Positions 7,468-13,758 of a stretch of 13,838 nucleotides of DNA are shown one piece after another. Source of the DNA: Sulfurovum sp. (GTDB lineage Bacteria; Campylobacterota; Campylobacteria; Campylobacterales; Sulfurovaceae); assembly GCA_015490315.1 (NCBI GenBank), contig WFYB01000011.1:1-13838 (forward strand). The letters run 5' to 3'. Below the pieces are notes generated by a model, which saw only the letters and a list, made by a program, of their open reading frames with translations, searched no databases and had not been told where the DNA came from. Both the position numbers and the translations under genes were made by a program. Position 1 is the first letter of the stretch. The number at the start of each line of letters is the position of its first letter.

Positions 7468-8034
7468 ATGGCGACAATCGGAATGGGTGACATCAAAAAG
7501 GGTGTCAGGCTGGAAATAGACGGAAACCCTTACAAAGTAACGGAGTTTCAGCACGTAAAGCCGGGTAAAGGTGCAGCCTTTGTACGTATCAAGATCAAAA
7601 ACCTCAAAAGCGGAAAAGTGATCGAAAAGACAGTGCATGCAGGAGACAAGTTCGAAGTGCCGAACCTCGAGCAGAAGAAAATGCAGTATCTCTATGATGA
7701 CGGCGAGATGCTACAGTTTATGGACTCTGAGACTTTTGATCAGATCGGTTTGACACATGAGCAGGTGGGCAAAGAGATCATCGAATTTCTTGTAGATGGT
7801 ATGGAGACAGATATCCTCTTTCACAACGGTGAGGCGATCACGGTAGAGCTTCCTACAACCTATGTCTATGAGATCGTCGAGACACCGCCGAACTTCAAGG
7901 GTGATTCACAAGGCGGCAAAAAGCCTGCTACACTCAATAGCGGTGCAGTCGTACAGGTACCTTTCCATCTGCTTGAAGGGGATCTGATCAAGGTCAATAC
8001 AGTTGAGGGTGAATACCTCGAGAAAGCAAAATAG
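7468..8034 (+). CDS. efp: Elongation factor P
   Basis: EF-P binds between the ribosomal P and E sites and relieves stalling at consecutive prolines. The 188-residue product has the usual family length and its three beta-barrel domains. The N-terminal KOW-like domain carries the loop KPGKGAAF with Lys34 at the tip, the residue lysylated by EpmA/EpmB in many bacteria; an Arg there would indicate the EarP route. The central OB domain is around residues 65-128. The C-terminal domain contains the conserved stretch VYEIVETPPNFKGDSQGGKK, followed by PATLNSGAVVQVPFHLLEGD. ATG 7468 was chosen over ATG 7450 because AAGGAG (7457-7462) lies 5 bases before it, the product starts MATIGMGDIKKG like other EF-Ps, and 7450 would sit almost on the predicted transcription start. 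Monocistronic, with its own promoter and terminator. Confidence 0.97.
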   Translation: MATIGMGDIKKGVRLEIDGNPYKVTEFQHVKPGKGAAFVRIKIKNLKSGKVIEKTVHAGDKFEVPNLEQKKMQYLYDDGEMLQFMDSETFDQIGLTHEQVGKEIIEFLVDGMETDILFHNGEAITVELPTTYVYEIVETPPNFKGDSQGGKKPATLNSGAVVQVPFHLLEGDLIKVNTVEGEYLEKAK

Positions 8035-8052
8035 GCAGCTCTGCCTAAGTAA

Positions 8053-8079
8053 GAGGCAGCATTCGGCTGCCTCGTTTTA
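8053..8079. terminator. Terminator between efp and the convergent DUF302-like gene
   Basis: Perfect 8-bp stem GAGGCAGC (8053-8060) and GCTGCCTC (8066-8073) with loop ATTCG, followed by GTTTTA on the + strand. On the minus strand the same stem is followed by TTACTTAG, a weaker tail, so it may act in both directions between the convergent genes. Confidence 0.8.
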
Positions 8080-8098
8080 TCAATCTTACTTCCGAGCC

Positions 8099-10261
8099 CT
8101 ACTTTTTTACTCTAAAAGCGCGCTCGCAATCTTTGATAATCGCATCAGGCACGGTAGCGATCTTCATAAACTCTGACATTTTCAGCTTCGGATACATCAC
8201 TGAGATATAGTACTTGGGATCGAGAATATAGGCTTTGCCCTCTTCGATCAGTACAGGATAGGGGAGTAGTGCGGCATTGTTGGTGCCGATACGTGTAGGG
8301 AACTTGCCTGCCCTTCTTGAGAGCTTGACCCCGATCAGTACGGCACCGTTATCGAGTTTTTGTTCAAAGAGGAGTTTTTTGTTTGCTTTCACACGTGCAA
8401 GTAGGTCATCTCCTTCGGCTACTTCGATCATATCATTGTAGGTAGGCATCCCTTTCATAAAGCGGTATTTCGGCAGAAGCTGGAACTTGAGTGCATCATC
8501 GGAGTTCTTGAGTCCCTCAAACTGCTCGTTAAGTGCTACGAGCATCTTTTTGGCTTTGCTTTGGTCGAAATCCTTCTGTAGAAAGGCTTTGCTCATATAG
8601 AGTGGGTTTGTGATGCTCAGTTGCTTCTTTTTGCTGTCGATCAGTACACGCATCGATGCAGCAAAGCCTCTTTTGGGGTTTTTCGCCATCTCTTGGAGTG
8701 TTTTGTTGGTAAAGATGACGGTTGTCAGCTCTCCTTTTTTGTCCAATGGAACTGCAGCAACTACTTCAAAACCGGCAGCTTTGAGTTTCTCTTCAGTGGT
8801 TTTGACATCTATATAGTTGCCGCGTAGATAGGCAGAGACGTGTCCATGATTTGCATCTCCTGTGAGTGAACTGCTGTAACCTACGGGTTCGTTGGTGTGA
8901 TGCCCCGGGATGTAGTTTGGCGGCATACGTTTGGAAAATTTGATGGCGCGTGTACGTGTGATGTCACTGTTGTTTATTTTGCCGTTGACCTTTAGAACAA
9001 CAGGCTTTGGAGGCTTCGGAGGGGTCGGTATCTCTATCTCGATCACCTCTTCGGGTGTCTGGATCTTTTGTGTCTTCGGTCTCTCGGGGCTATCTGCAGT
9101 TTTTTTGGTGTTTTTGCTCTCTTTTTGGGCTTCTTTAGTGCTCTCTTTGGGAGCTGCTGCCACAGCTTTTTTCTCAAACGGAGCTGTTTCTACCGGCGGT
9201 GTGACGCTCTTGGAGGGCTGCTTGGCAAGCGGTTTTGGATTCTTTTGGAGTGGGTTGACATTCTCTACGGCGGTCATACCCATCGAAGCAAGGATTTGCG
9301 GGATCTCACGGTCGAGTCGATCCATCCATGCCCTGCGTTTAGGGTCTTTGATATCAAGCGTATTTTTGACGTTGGCAAGGGCAGGCATCCCTATGACCAT
9401 CTTGTTGGAGCCTTTTTTGATATAGACATACATCGTACAGGGGGCGAAGAGACCGGCATCGGGTCTTGCACCTTTGGTATCAAAGATCTGATAGGAGTAG
9501 CCCAGATGACATAGTGAATAGGTCCAGAAAGCATCATAGTCTTTCAGCACTTCTTCTCCATTGTCGGTCTGAAAGAAGTCATGATATCCTGCGATGAGAT
9601 AGCTTTGTCCTATAAATGCCAGTTCGAATTTGTTTTGGAATTCATCTTTGAAATCATCTACATCAAAATCCTCAGTACGTTCAAAGGTGTATTCGAAGTT
9701 GATCATTTTTTGTTTGGTAGCATTGTGGTAGGGGATGTGGCGTTTGTGTTCAGTACCAAAGGCTTTGTCGAGCAGCGTATCGAGCGGCTTGAAAGAGGCG
9801 ATATACTTCTCTCTGACAACAGGGTCGGTGATACCGAGTATATCGAGCATCGCATGGGGATCGAGATGTCCGACATGTGACTGTTTGTCATCTTTTGTTT
9901 TGTAAATGAGCATATTGAACGGAGAGAATCCGGCAAGCCTCGGATCGATATTGAGCAGGGGCATTACTACATCGTCGTTGACCACTGGGAGGAAACTCAG
10001 TACATCCAGTTGTGTAGAGCCATACTTTTTCTCATACTGGTCATTGACCCGGTGATGCGGATCGGTCAGATGAAAGCCGATCTTTTTGATCTCTTTTTCG
10101 ACGATTTCGTTGTATTTTTTTTCGATATTGCCGTCAAGATCATAGATGACAGCGAGATCTTTGACCGTTTGCGCGGATGCCGGATCGCTTTGTGTAGCGG
10201 TCGCAAAGAGCAGCGCAGGCAAAAACAGTATTGCGGACAAGTGACATACCAGTTTTTTCAT
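8099..10261 (-). CDS. Exported multi-module protein with DUF302-like domains
   Basis: 720 residues, function unknown. A signal peptide (MKKLVCHLSAILFLPALLFA, cleavage probably near residue 20-24) sends it to the periplasm; Cys6 is too early for a lipobox. The N-terminal region (about 35-160) ends in VMPLLNIDPRLAGFSPFNML followed by a DPHAM loop, which I read as the core of a DUF302 domain. A related pattern recurs at about 255-330 (APCTMYVYIKKGS, GMPALANVKNTL), 485-590 (FTNKTLQEMAKNPKRGFAAS, then ITNPLYMSKAF) and 600-710 (LPYPVLIEEGKAYILDPKYY). A flexible linker rich in Pro, Lys, Glu and Ala (about 335-425, ending TPPKPPKP) joins the N-terminal and C-terminal pairs. Start ATG 10261 follows AAGGAAGAG. 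DUF302 proteins have been linked to sulfur metabolism in some bacteria, but nothing here fixes a role. Gene call is firm, domain call moderate. Confidence 0.75.
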   Translation of the reverse strand: MKKLVCHLSAILFLPALLFATATQSDPASAQTVKDLAVIYDLDGNIEKKYNEIVEKEIKKIGFHLTDPHHRVNDQYEKKYGSTQLDVLSFLPVVNDDVVMPLLNIDPRLAGFSPFNMLIYKTKDDKQSHVGHLDPHAMLDILGITDPVVREKYIASFKPLDTLLDKAFGTEHKRHIPYHNATKQKMINFEYTFERTEDFDVDDFKDEFQNKFELAFIGQSYLIAGYHDFFQTDNGEEVLKDYDAFWTYSLCHLGYSYQIFDTKGARPDAGLFAPCTMYVYIKKGSNKMVIGMPALANVKNTLDIKDPKRRAWMDRLDREIPQILASMGMTAVENVNPLQKNPKPLAKQPSKSVTPPVETAPFEKKAVAAAPKESTKEAQKESKNTKKTADSPERPKTQKIQTPEEVIEIEIPTPPKPPKPVVLKVNGKINNSDITRTRAIKFSKRMPPNYIPGHHTNEPVGYSSSLTGDANHGHVSAYLRGNYIDVKTTEEKLKAAGFEVVAAVPLDKKGELTTVIFTNKTLQEMAKNPKRGFAASMRVLIDSKKKQLSITNPLYMSKAFLQKDFDQSKAKKMLVALNEQFEGLKNSDDALKFQLLPKYRFMKGMPTYNDMIEVAEGDDLLARVKANKKLLFEQKLDNGAVLIGVKLSRRAGKFPTRIGTNNAALLPYPVLIEEGKAYILDPKYYISVMYPKLKMSEFMKIATVPDAIIKDCERAFRVKK

Positions 10262-10351
10262 TTCTCTTCCTTTTAGATATATTCAATCTATAGGATAGCG
10301 TAAAAATGATAGATAAAATAAATGGATTTTTTAAATTTTGATCATATGAAG

Positions 10352-10383
10352 TGAAAAGCTACCAAATGTGACTTTGGCAGCTT
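10352..10383 (-). terminator. Terminator after the first repeat-protein gene
   Basis: Stem of AAGCT/AGCTT and CCAAA/TTTGG with one A-C mismatch (10356-10366 and 10373-10383) and a 6-base loop. Read on the minus strand it ends in TTTTC, and it lies 13 bases after the stop of the 10397-11113 gene. The remaining gap to the start of the 720-residue gene (10262-10351) is AT-rich and should hold that gene's promoter, but no -10 box stands out. Confidence 0.65.
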
Positions 10384-10396
10384 GGGGTGAGCGTTT

Positions 10397-11113
10397 TTAG
10401 TCGTCTCTTGATTTTGTGGTCTCCGCAACAGTGTCATCAAGATCGTTTGAAATCGTCTTGACCGAGTCTTTTGTATCATTGGAGATAGTCTTGGTCGTGT
10501 CATTGGCATTGTCGGAGACATTCTTGACCGAATCCCTTGTGTCATTGGAGATCGTTTTGGTCGTATCATCGAGATTGTCGGAGATGTTTTTGACAGAGTC
10601 GGAAGCATCATGGGAGATGGTTGTCGTCGAATCGTTGAGATCTTCGGAAACACTCTCTACCGAATCTCTTGTATCGTGTGAGATGGTTTTGACGCTGTCT
10701 GTCGTATCTTTGGCGGTTTCGACTACCGAATCCTTGATGTCTCCCGAAGTGGTACTGACCGTATCCTTCATATCGTGGGCTACATTGGTAGTAGAGACCT
10801 GTGCATTTTCACTTGCTTCCTGGAGAGAATCTGCTACATCTGATGAGGTGTTGACCTCCATCGTCTTGATATCATCAGAGACTTTCATCGCAGACTCTTT
10901 CATGTCACTACTGACATTGGAGATCGTACGTTCACCGCTTTTACTCATCTCGACGGCGCCGTCTTTCATAGATGCGACACTATCCTTGGCATCAGAGCTG
11001 AACGTCATAGCAGCCTCTTTCATATCCTTGAACATATCACCGAAATCAAAGTCCGCCTGTGCTGTTGTCAGTATGGCAGCCGCTGCGATACATGAAGTCA
11101 CTAATTTTTTCAT
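10397..11113 (-). CDS. Exported hendecad-repeat (LEA/apolipoprotein-like) protein A
   Basis: 238 residues, function unknown. A signal peptide (MKKLVTSCIAAAAILTTAQA, cleavage after AQA) precedes DFDFGDMFKDMKEAA. The rest is a long series of 11-residue units rich in Asp, Ser, Thr, Lys and Val, with Val or Ile every 3-4 positions and no proline. The last part (146-233) is four 22-residue units of the type NDTRDSVKNVSDNANDTTKT. Such 11-mer periodicity is typical of LEA group 3 proteins, apolipoprotein-like amphipathic helices and right-handed coiled coils, so a role in periplasmic or membrane protection is possible but unproven. The short tail is ETTKSRDD. The minus-strand leader AAAAGGATAACA before ATG 11113 gives a good Shine-Dalgarno and is identical to that of the paralogue at 11336-12094. 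Confidence 0.75.
   Translation of the reverse strand: MKKLVTSCIAAAAILTTAQADFDFGDMFKDMKEAAMTFSSDAKDSVASMKDGAVEMSKSGERTISNVSSDMKESAMKVSDDIKTMEVNTSSDVADSLQEASENAQVSTTNVAHDMKDTVSTTSGDIKDSVVETAKDTTDSVKTISHDTRDSVESVSEDLNDSTTTISHDASDSVKNISDNLDDTTKTISNDTRDSVKNVSDNANDTTKTISNDTKDSVKTISNDLDDTVAETTKSRDD
10415..10678 (-). repeat. Four 66-bp coding repeats in protein A
   Basis: Codes for residues 146-233: four tandem 22-residue units, each two 11-residue units, starting HDTRDSVESVS, HDASDSVKNIS, NDTRDSVKNVS and NDTKDSVKTIS. The DNA copies are diverged but recognisable. Because the repeat is in frame, it also opens long spurious frames on both strands. Confidence 0.85.
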
Positions 11114-11294
11114 TGTTATCCTTTTTTCTGTAGTATTCTCTTAGTAAGATAATATAATATTAGCACTAAACATTTGTAAAATAACTTAAATAGTATTAAT
11201 ATATTTTATATTTATTAATTAGAATTACTGTTAGATGGTAGTAAATTAAATTGGGTTATAGTAATTGTAAGAGTAGTTTATAGAAAGGAGGGTA

Positions 11295-11319
11295 CAGCAG
11301 GAGAGACTAACTCCTGCTG
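11295..11319 (-). terminator. Hairpin after the second repeat-protein gene
   Basis: Perfect 9-bp stem CAGCAGGAG (11295-11303) and CTCCTGCTG (11311-11319) with a 7-base loop, 16 bases beyond the minus-strand stop at 11336. Read on the minus strand it is followed by TACCCTCCTTTC, which is pyrimidine-rich but not a clean T run. It is therefore a terminator of moderate quality, or a 3'-end stabilising hairpin. The rest of 11114-11335 is very AT-rich and should hold the promoter of gene A (candidate TATTAT boxes near 11150-11160), with nothing else clear. Confidence 0.55.
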
Positions 11320-11335
11320 CATGGATGCATAGTGA

Positions 11336-12094
11336 CTACTTTTTCTTCGCAGCTGCTTCTTCTTTGAGTTTGAGGTACTCTTTGTACTCATCGTCAGAGA
11401 TCGTTCTTACAGAGTCATTGACATTGTCAGAGACATCTTTGACAGAATCTCTTGTGTCATGAGAGACTGTTTTTGTAGAGTCGTTTGCATTGTCAGAGAC
11501 AGTTTTGACTGAGTCTCTTGTATCGTTGGAGACAGTTTTGGTGGTGTCATCCAGGTTATCAGAGACAGTTTTGACAGAATCTCTTGTGTCATTAGAGACT
11601 GTCTTTGTGGTATCGCTTGCATTGTCAGAGACAGTTTTGACAGAGTCTCTTGTGTCATTGGATACTGTTTTAGCCGCATCGTTCACATCTTTGGAGACAG
11701 AGACGACAGAGTCTTTCATATCTTTAGAGGCGATACTCGCAGAGTCTTTGAGATCTTTGGTCGTGTTGGTGATAGAGCTTTGTGTATCTTCCGCCACTTC
11801 TACAGCCGTATCTCTTGTATCTTTACTTGTAGATACTTCAGCAGTTTTGAGATCGTCAGAGACTTTGACAGAAGTATCCTTGGCATCTTTACTGACGTTG
11901 GTGATCGTTCTCTCTGCACTCTTACTTGTCTCGACTGCACCGTCCTTCATAGACTCGACGCTGTCTTTCATGTCATGGCTCATGCTTGTTGCCGCTTCTT
12001 TCATGTCTTTGAACATATCCCCGAAACTAAAATCAGCCTGAAGCGATGTAAAAAGTGCTGCCGCTACGATTCCTGAAGTGATGATCTTTTTCAT
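11336..12094 (-). CDS. Exported hendecad-repeat (LEA/apolipoprotein-like) protein B
   Basis: 252 residues, function unknown, a paralogue of the 10397-11113 product from which it was presumably duplicated. A signal peptide (MKKIITSGIVAAALFTSLQA) precedes DFSFGDMFKDMKEAA, almost the same mature N terminus as protein A. Residues 35-145 are irregular 11-residue units (for example KDMKDSVVSVS), and 146-233 are four 22-residue units of the type NDTRDSVKTVSDNASDTTKT, in the same register as in protein A. Unlike A it ends in a charged tail, DDEYKEYLKLKEEAAAKKK, which could be a surface-binding helix. There is no cysteine or tryptophan and few aromatics, as in disordered or LEA-like proteins. The AAAAGGATAACA leader before ATG 12094 matches that of A. 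Each gene has its own 3' hairpin, so they are probably separate transcripts sharing regulation. Confidence 0.75.
   Translation of the reverse strand: MKKIITSGIVAAALFTSLQADFSFGDMFKDMKEAATSMSHDMKDSVESMKDGAVETSKSAERTITNVSKDAKDTSVKVSDDLKTAEVSTSKDTRDTAVEVAEDTQSSITNTTKDLKDSASIASKDMKDSVVSVSKDVNDAAKTVSNDTRDSVKTVSDNASDTTKTVSNDTRDSVKTVSDNLDDTTKTVSNDTRDSVKTVSDNANDSTKTVSHDTRDSVKDVSDNVNDSVRTISDDEYKEYLKLKEEAAAKKK
11396..11659 (-). repeat. Four 66-bp coding repeats in protein B
   Basis: Codes for residues 146-233: four tandem 22-residue units, three starting NDTRDSVKTVS and the last HDTRDSVKDVS. The units are more alike than those of protein A, suggesting recent homogenisation or stronger constraint. Confidence 0.85.
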
Positions 12095-12108
12095 TGTTAT
12101 CCTTTTAA

Positions 12109-12129
12109 ATGTGATTTAGGTATTCACAT
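12109..12129. other. Inverted repeat in the leader of repeat-protein gene B
   Basis: ATGTGA (12109-12114) and TCACAT (12124-12129), separated by 9 bases, lie 15 bases upstream of the minus-strand start at 12094. It could be an operator or a small mRNA hairpin. The spacing is wrong for a CRP-type TGTGA-N6-TCACA site, and gene A does not have it. The rest of 12130-12227 is AT-rich, with no other clear element. Confidence 0.3.
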
Positions 12130-12227
12130 CTTAACACCAAGTATTTGAATAAAAACTTAAATAACATAAAAAAATATAATCAATCTAAATGATGTTTATC
12201 AATGTAACTGAGTAGTTAAAGATAATT

Positions 12228-12236
12228 TGATACAAT
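12228..12236 (+). promoter_or_regulatory. Extended -10 promoter of the cytochrome/adaptor operon
   Basis: TGATACAAT is an extended -10 element with one mismatch to TATAAT. It predicts a start near 12243 and a leader of about 27 bases containing AAGGAG (12258-12263). No -35 box is evident. Confidence 0.55.
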
Positions 12237-12269
12237 ACATGCAGTTTATTAATAGATAAGGAGTGTCAG

Positions 12270-12701
12270 ATGATGAAGCAAATCATTGCAGGAGTGTTGA
12301 TCTCGGCAGGGGTCTTGTATGGAGCAGAGGCTGAGCAGAGCAAAGGGTATACACAGGCACAGCGTATTGCCGATATGCAGAAGATGGCACAGGCGATGCA
12401 GGATATTCAGTCCGGATTTTTCTATAACAATGTCGATATCGTACGTGACGGTGCCAAGACACTCAAAGCGACGATCGTGAATGTCGGTCCGACCATAGAG
12501 GAGATCACCAACAAAGATATCTATGAACAGTATATGCAAAACGGAGAAAAGATGACTCTTAAGATCAAACGCAAGATCGAGAGACGCGCACAGGAAGTGA
12601 TCGACCGCTTTGAGAACGGCGATGCGGTACAGGCGCTGCAGGCATACAGCAAGATCGCAGAGCAGTGTATGAAGTGTCACGTACGTTTGAGAAAATGGTA
12701 A
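12270..12701 (+). CDS. Cytochrome c'-like periplasmic haem protein
   Basis: A 143-residue exported protein with a single haem c site at its C terminus: CMKCH (Cys133, Cys136, His137), followed by only six residues. A C-terminal CxxCH on a mostly helical chain of about 125 mature residues is the signature of the cytochrome c'/c556 four-helix bundle family. The signal peptide is about 1-21 (IIAGVLISAGVLYGAEA). Met36, Met39 and Met43 in the first predicted helix (ADMQKMAQAMQDIQ) are candidates for the sixth ligand, which would make it c556-like; without a Met ligand it would be c'-like and could bind NO or CO. AAGGAG at 12258-12263 serves ATG 12270 or 12273. The next gene, an RND-type adaptor, starts 4 bases after the stop, so the two are cotranscribed. 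Redox or gas-binding role is inferred from the family only. Confidence 0.85.
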   Translation: MMKQIIAGVLISAGVLYGAEAEQSKGYTQAQRIADMQKMAQAMQDIQSGFFYNNVDIVRDGAKTLKATIVNVGPTIEEITNKDIYEQYMQNGEKMTLKIKRKIERRAQEVIDRFENGDAVQALQAYSKIAEQCMKCHVRLRKW

Positions 12702-12705
12702 GACA

Positions 12706-13506
12706 ATGATCAAAAAGCTACTTTTTGTTACAGCACTGCTTTTTTCTACAGTAAGCATAGTAAGTGCCAACGATATCGTCCTGACAGGTACTGTGGTCTC
12801 TGACGGGCAGAAGATGATCGGCAGCCGCTATATGGGGTATGTCAAGGCAGTCTATGTGAAGCTTGGGGACAAAGTCAAGCGTGAGCAGGATCTCTATGAG
12901 ATAGAGTCTGCGGAGTTTGATATCATGAAGACACAGGCAAACCTGATGCTTGAACAGGCGCAGCTCGCACTCGAATACTGGAAAGATCGTCTCAAGAGCC
13001 TCAACCGAAAAAAAGAGAACTTCAAAAAACGCAAAGGCATTGCAGGATTTGACTGGGATGACCTGGAGTCACAGATAGAAAATGTCAATGCGATGCTTGA
13101 GGCAACAAAGATCATGGTCAAAAATGCTACTGAACAGGTCAAGCAGATGGCTACGACCTTCAACTATCTCAAGATGAAAGCCCCTTCAGACGGTGTGGTG
13201 GTGCAGCGCAATATCAAAGTGGGTGATATGGTCATGCCCGGTATGCTGACGATCATGATCGTCGATATGGAGGATCTGCAGATCGATGTGTCGCTCTCAG
13301 AGAGTATCTTGAAGCTGGTCAAAGAGGGGATGAAGGTGCCTGTGGAGATACCGGCGCTTGATTTCAAAACGGTTGGGTATATCAAAGCGATTATCCCTGA
13401 CGCCAATCCGATGACACACAAGATCCGTATGCGCGTGGCATTTGACAAAGGTAAGACCAATATCTTCCCAGGGATGTACGCCAAAGTGGTGATCCCGGTA
13501 AAATAG
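12706..13506 (+). CDS. RND efflux periplasmic adaptor, orphan paralogue
   Basis: 266-residue periplasmic adaptor, similar along its length to the one at 2747-3562: both have LTGxVVSxxQKM, SRYMGxVK, LKxKAPxDGV and NPMTHK, and end PGMYAK. Signal peptide about 1-21 (LLFVTALLFSTVSIVSA). Lipoyl halves lie at about 30-68 and 152-188, the alpha-hairpin at about 70-150, and the beta-barrel at about 190-264; there is no membrane-proximal domain. The hairpin tip differs from the first adaptor: where that one has RLYAKKMVSKYEVE, this one has KKRKGIAGFDWDDLE, without the usual TolC-docking Ser. There is no clear Shine-Dalgarno, and it starts 4 bases after the cytochrome stop, so translation is probably coupled. 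No RND pump or outer membrane protein follows. It may serve the pump at 3573-6907, another pump elsewhere, or be left from a lost operon. Confidence 0.88.
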   Translation: MIKKLLFVTALLFSTVSIVSANDIVLTGTVVSDGQKMIGSRYMGYVKAVYVKLGDKVKREQDLYEIESAEFDIMKTQANLMLEQAQLALEYWKDRLKSLNRKKENFKKRKGIAGFDWDDLESQIENVNAMLEATKIMVKNATEQVKQMATTFNYLKMKAPSDGVVVQRNIKVGDMVMPGMLTIMIVDMEDLQIDVSLSESILKLVKEGMKVPVEIPALDFKTVGYIKAIIPDANPMTHKIRMRVAFDKGKTNIFPGMYAKVVIPVK

Positions 13507-13509
13507 TTT

Positions 13510-13518
13510 TGATATAAT
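13510..13518 (+). promoter_or_regulatory. Extended -10 promoter upstream of the structured element
   Basis: TGATATAAT, a perfect extended -10 element beginning 4 bases after the adaptor stop. It predicts a start near 13525, so the RNA would contain the whole structured element at 13540-13705 and, if not terminated, read into the DJ-1 gene. Confidence 0.6.
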
Positions 13519-13539
13519 TGTGATCTCTGATAAACCATT

Positions 13540-13705
13540 GGTTTCATTCGATAGCTCCGGCAGTCGCAAACATGAGAAGCGTAAGCAAAAGACAACTGCT
13601 TGTCTTTTGTAGCTTCGAAACCGAAACGATCGGAGCGAATGCGAAGCCGTGGAGGTAAGCCCATTACATGGGTTAAGAGCTCCTTTGTCGCCATCGAATG
13701 AAACC
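13540..13705 (+). ncRNA. Highly structured element: candidate leader RNA, small RNA or dispersed palindromic repeat
   Basis: Perfect 13-base inverted repeats close it: GGTTTCATTCGAT (13540-13552) and ATCGAATGAAACC (13693-13705). Inside are a hairpin with a 10-bp stem (CAAAAGACAA 13586-13595, TTGTCTTTTG 13600-13609) extended by GAAGC/GCTTC (13576-13580, 13612-13616), and a second hairpin (GGAG 13651-13654 with CTCC 13680-13683, enclosing AAGCCCAT 13657-13664 and ATGGGTT 13668-13674). GCTTCG (13612-13617) can also pair with CGAAGC (13642-13647). A promoter lies just upstream, and no T run follows the closing stem, so transcription probably continues into the DJ-1 gene. It does not match any riboswitch, tmRNA, RNase P, SRP or 6S consensus that I know. 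A MITE-like intergenic repeat is the main alternative; no clear target-site duplication is visible. Confidence 0.5.
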
Positions 13706-13758
13706 TTGATTGTCTATTATGCAGAGTATTTGATTGTTTATATATAAAGGAGGTTACT

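Noticed and set aside
10416..11144. 242-codon + strand frame across repeat gene A, and a similar 183-codon frame across gene B (11490-12041)
   Set aside because: In-frame repeats without stops open mirror frames. These products are Ser/Leu/Val repeats without signal peptide or Shine-Dalgarno, while the minus frames have both.
11195..11219. AT-only inverted repeat ATTAATA/TATTAAT between the repeat genes
   Set aside because: Seven-base A/T arms in a region of very high AT content are expected by chance; no other evidence of function.
10415..11659. Possible CRISPR-like or satellite arrays in the 66-bp repeats
   Set aside because: The repeats are contiguous without unique spacers, keep reading frame and encode a helical periodic protein.
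12109..12129. CRP/FNR-type binding site
   Set aside because: The half-sites are separated by 9 bases instead of the 6 needed for CRP, and it does not match the FNR consensus TTGAT-N4-ATCAA.
13164..13694. 176-codon minus frame crossing the structured element and adaptor 3' end
   Set aside because: It spans an inverted-repeat element and lies antisense to a conserved adaptor. Its start falls in the closing stem, and I see no family motif.
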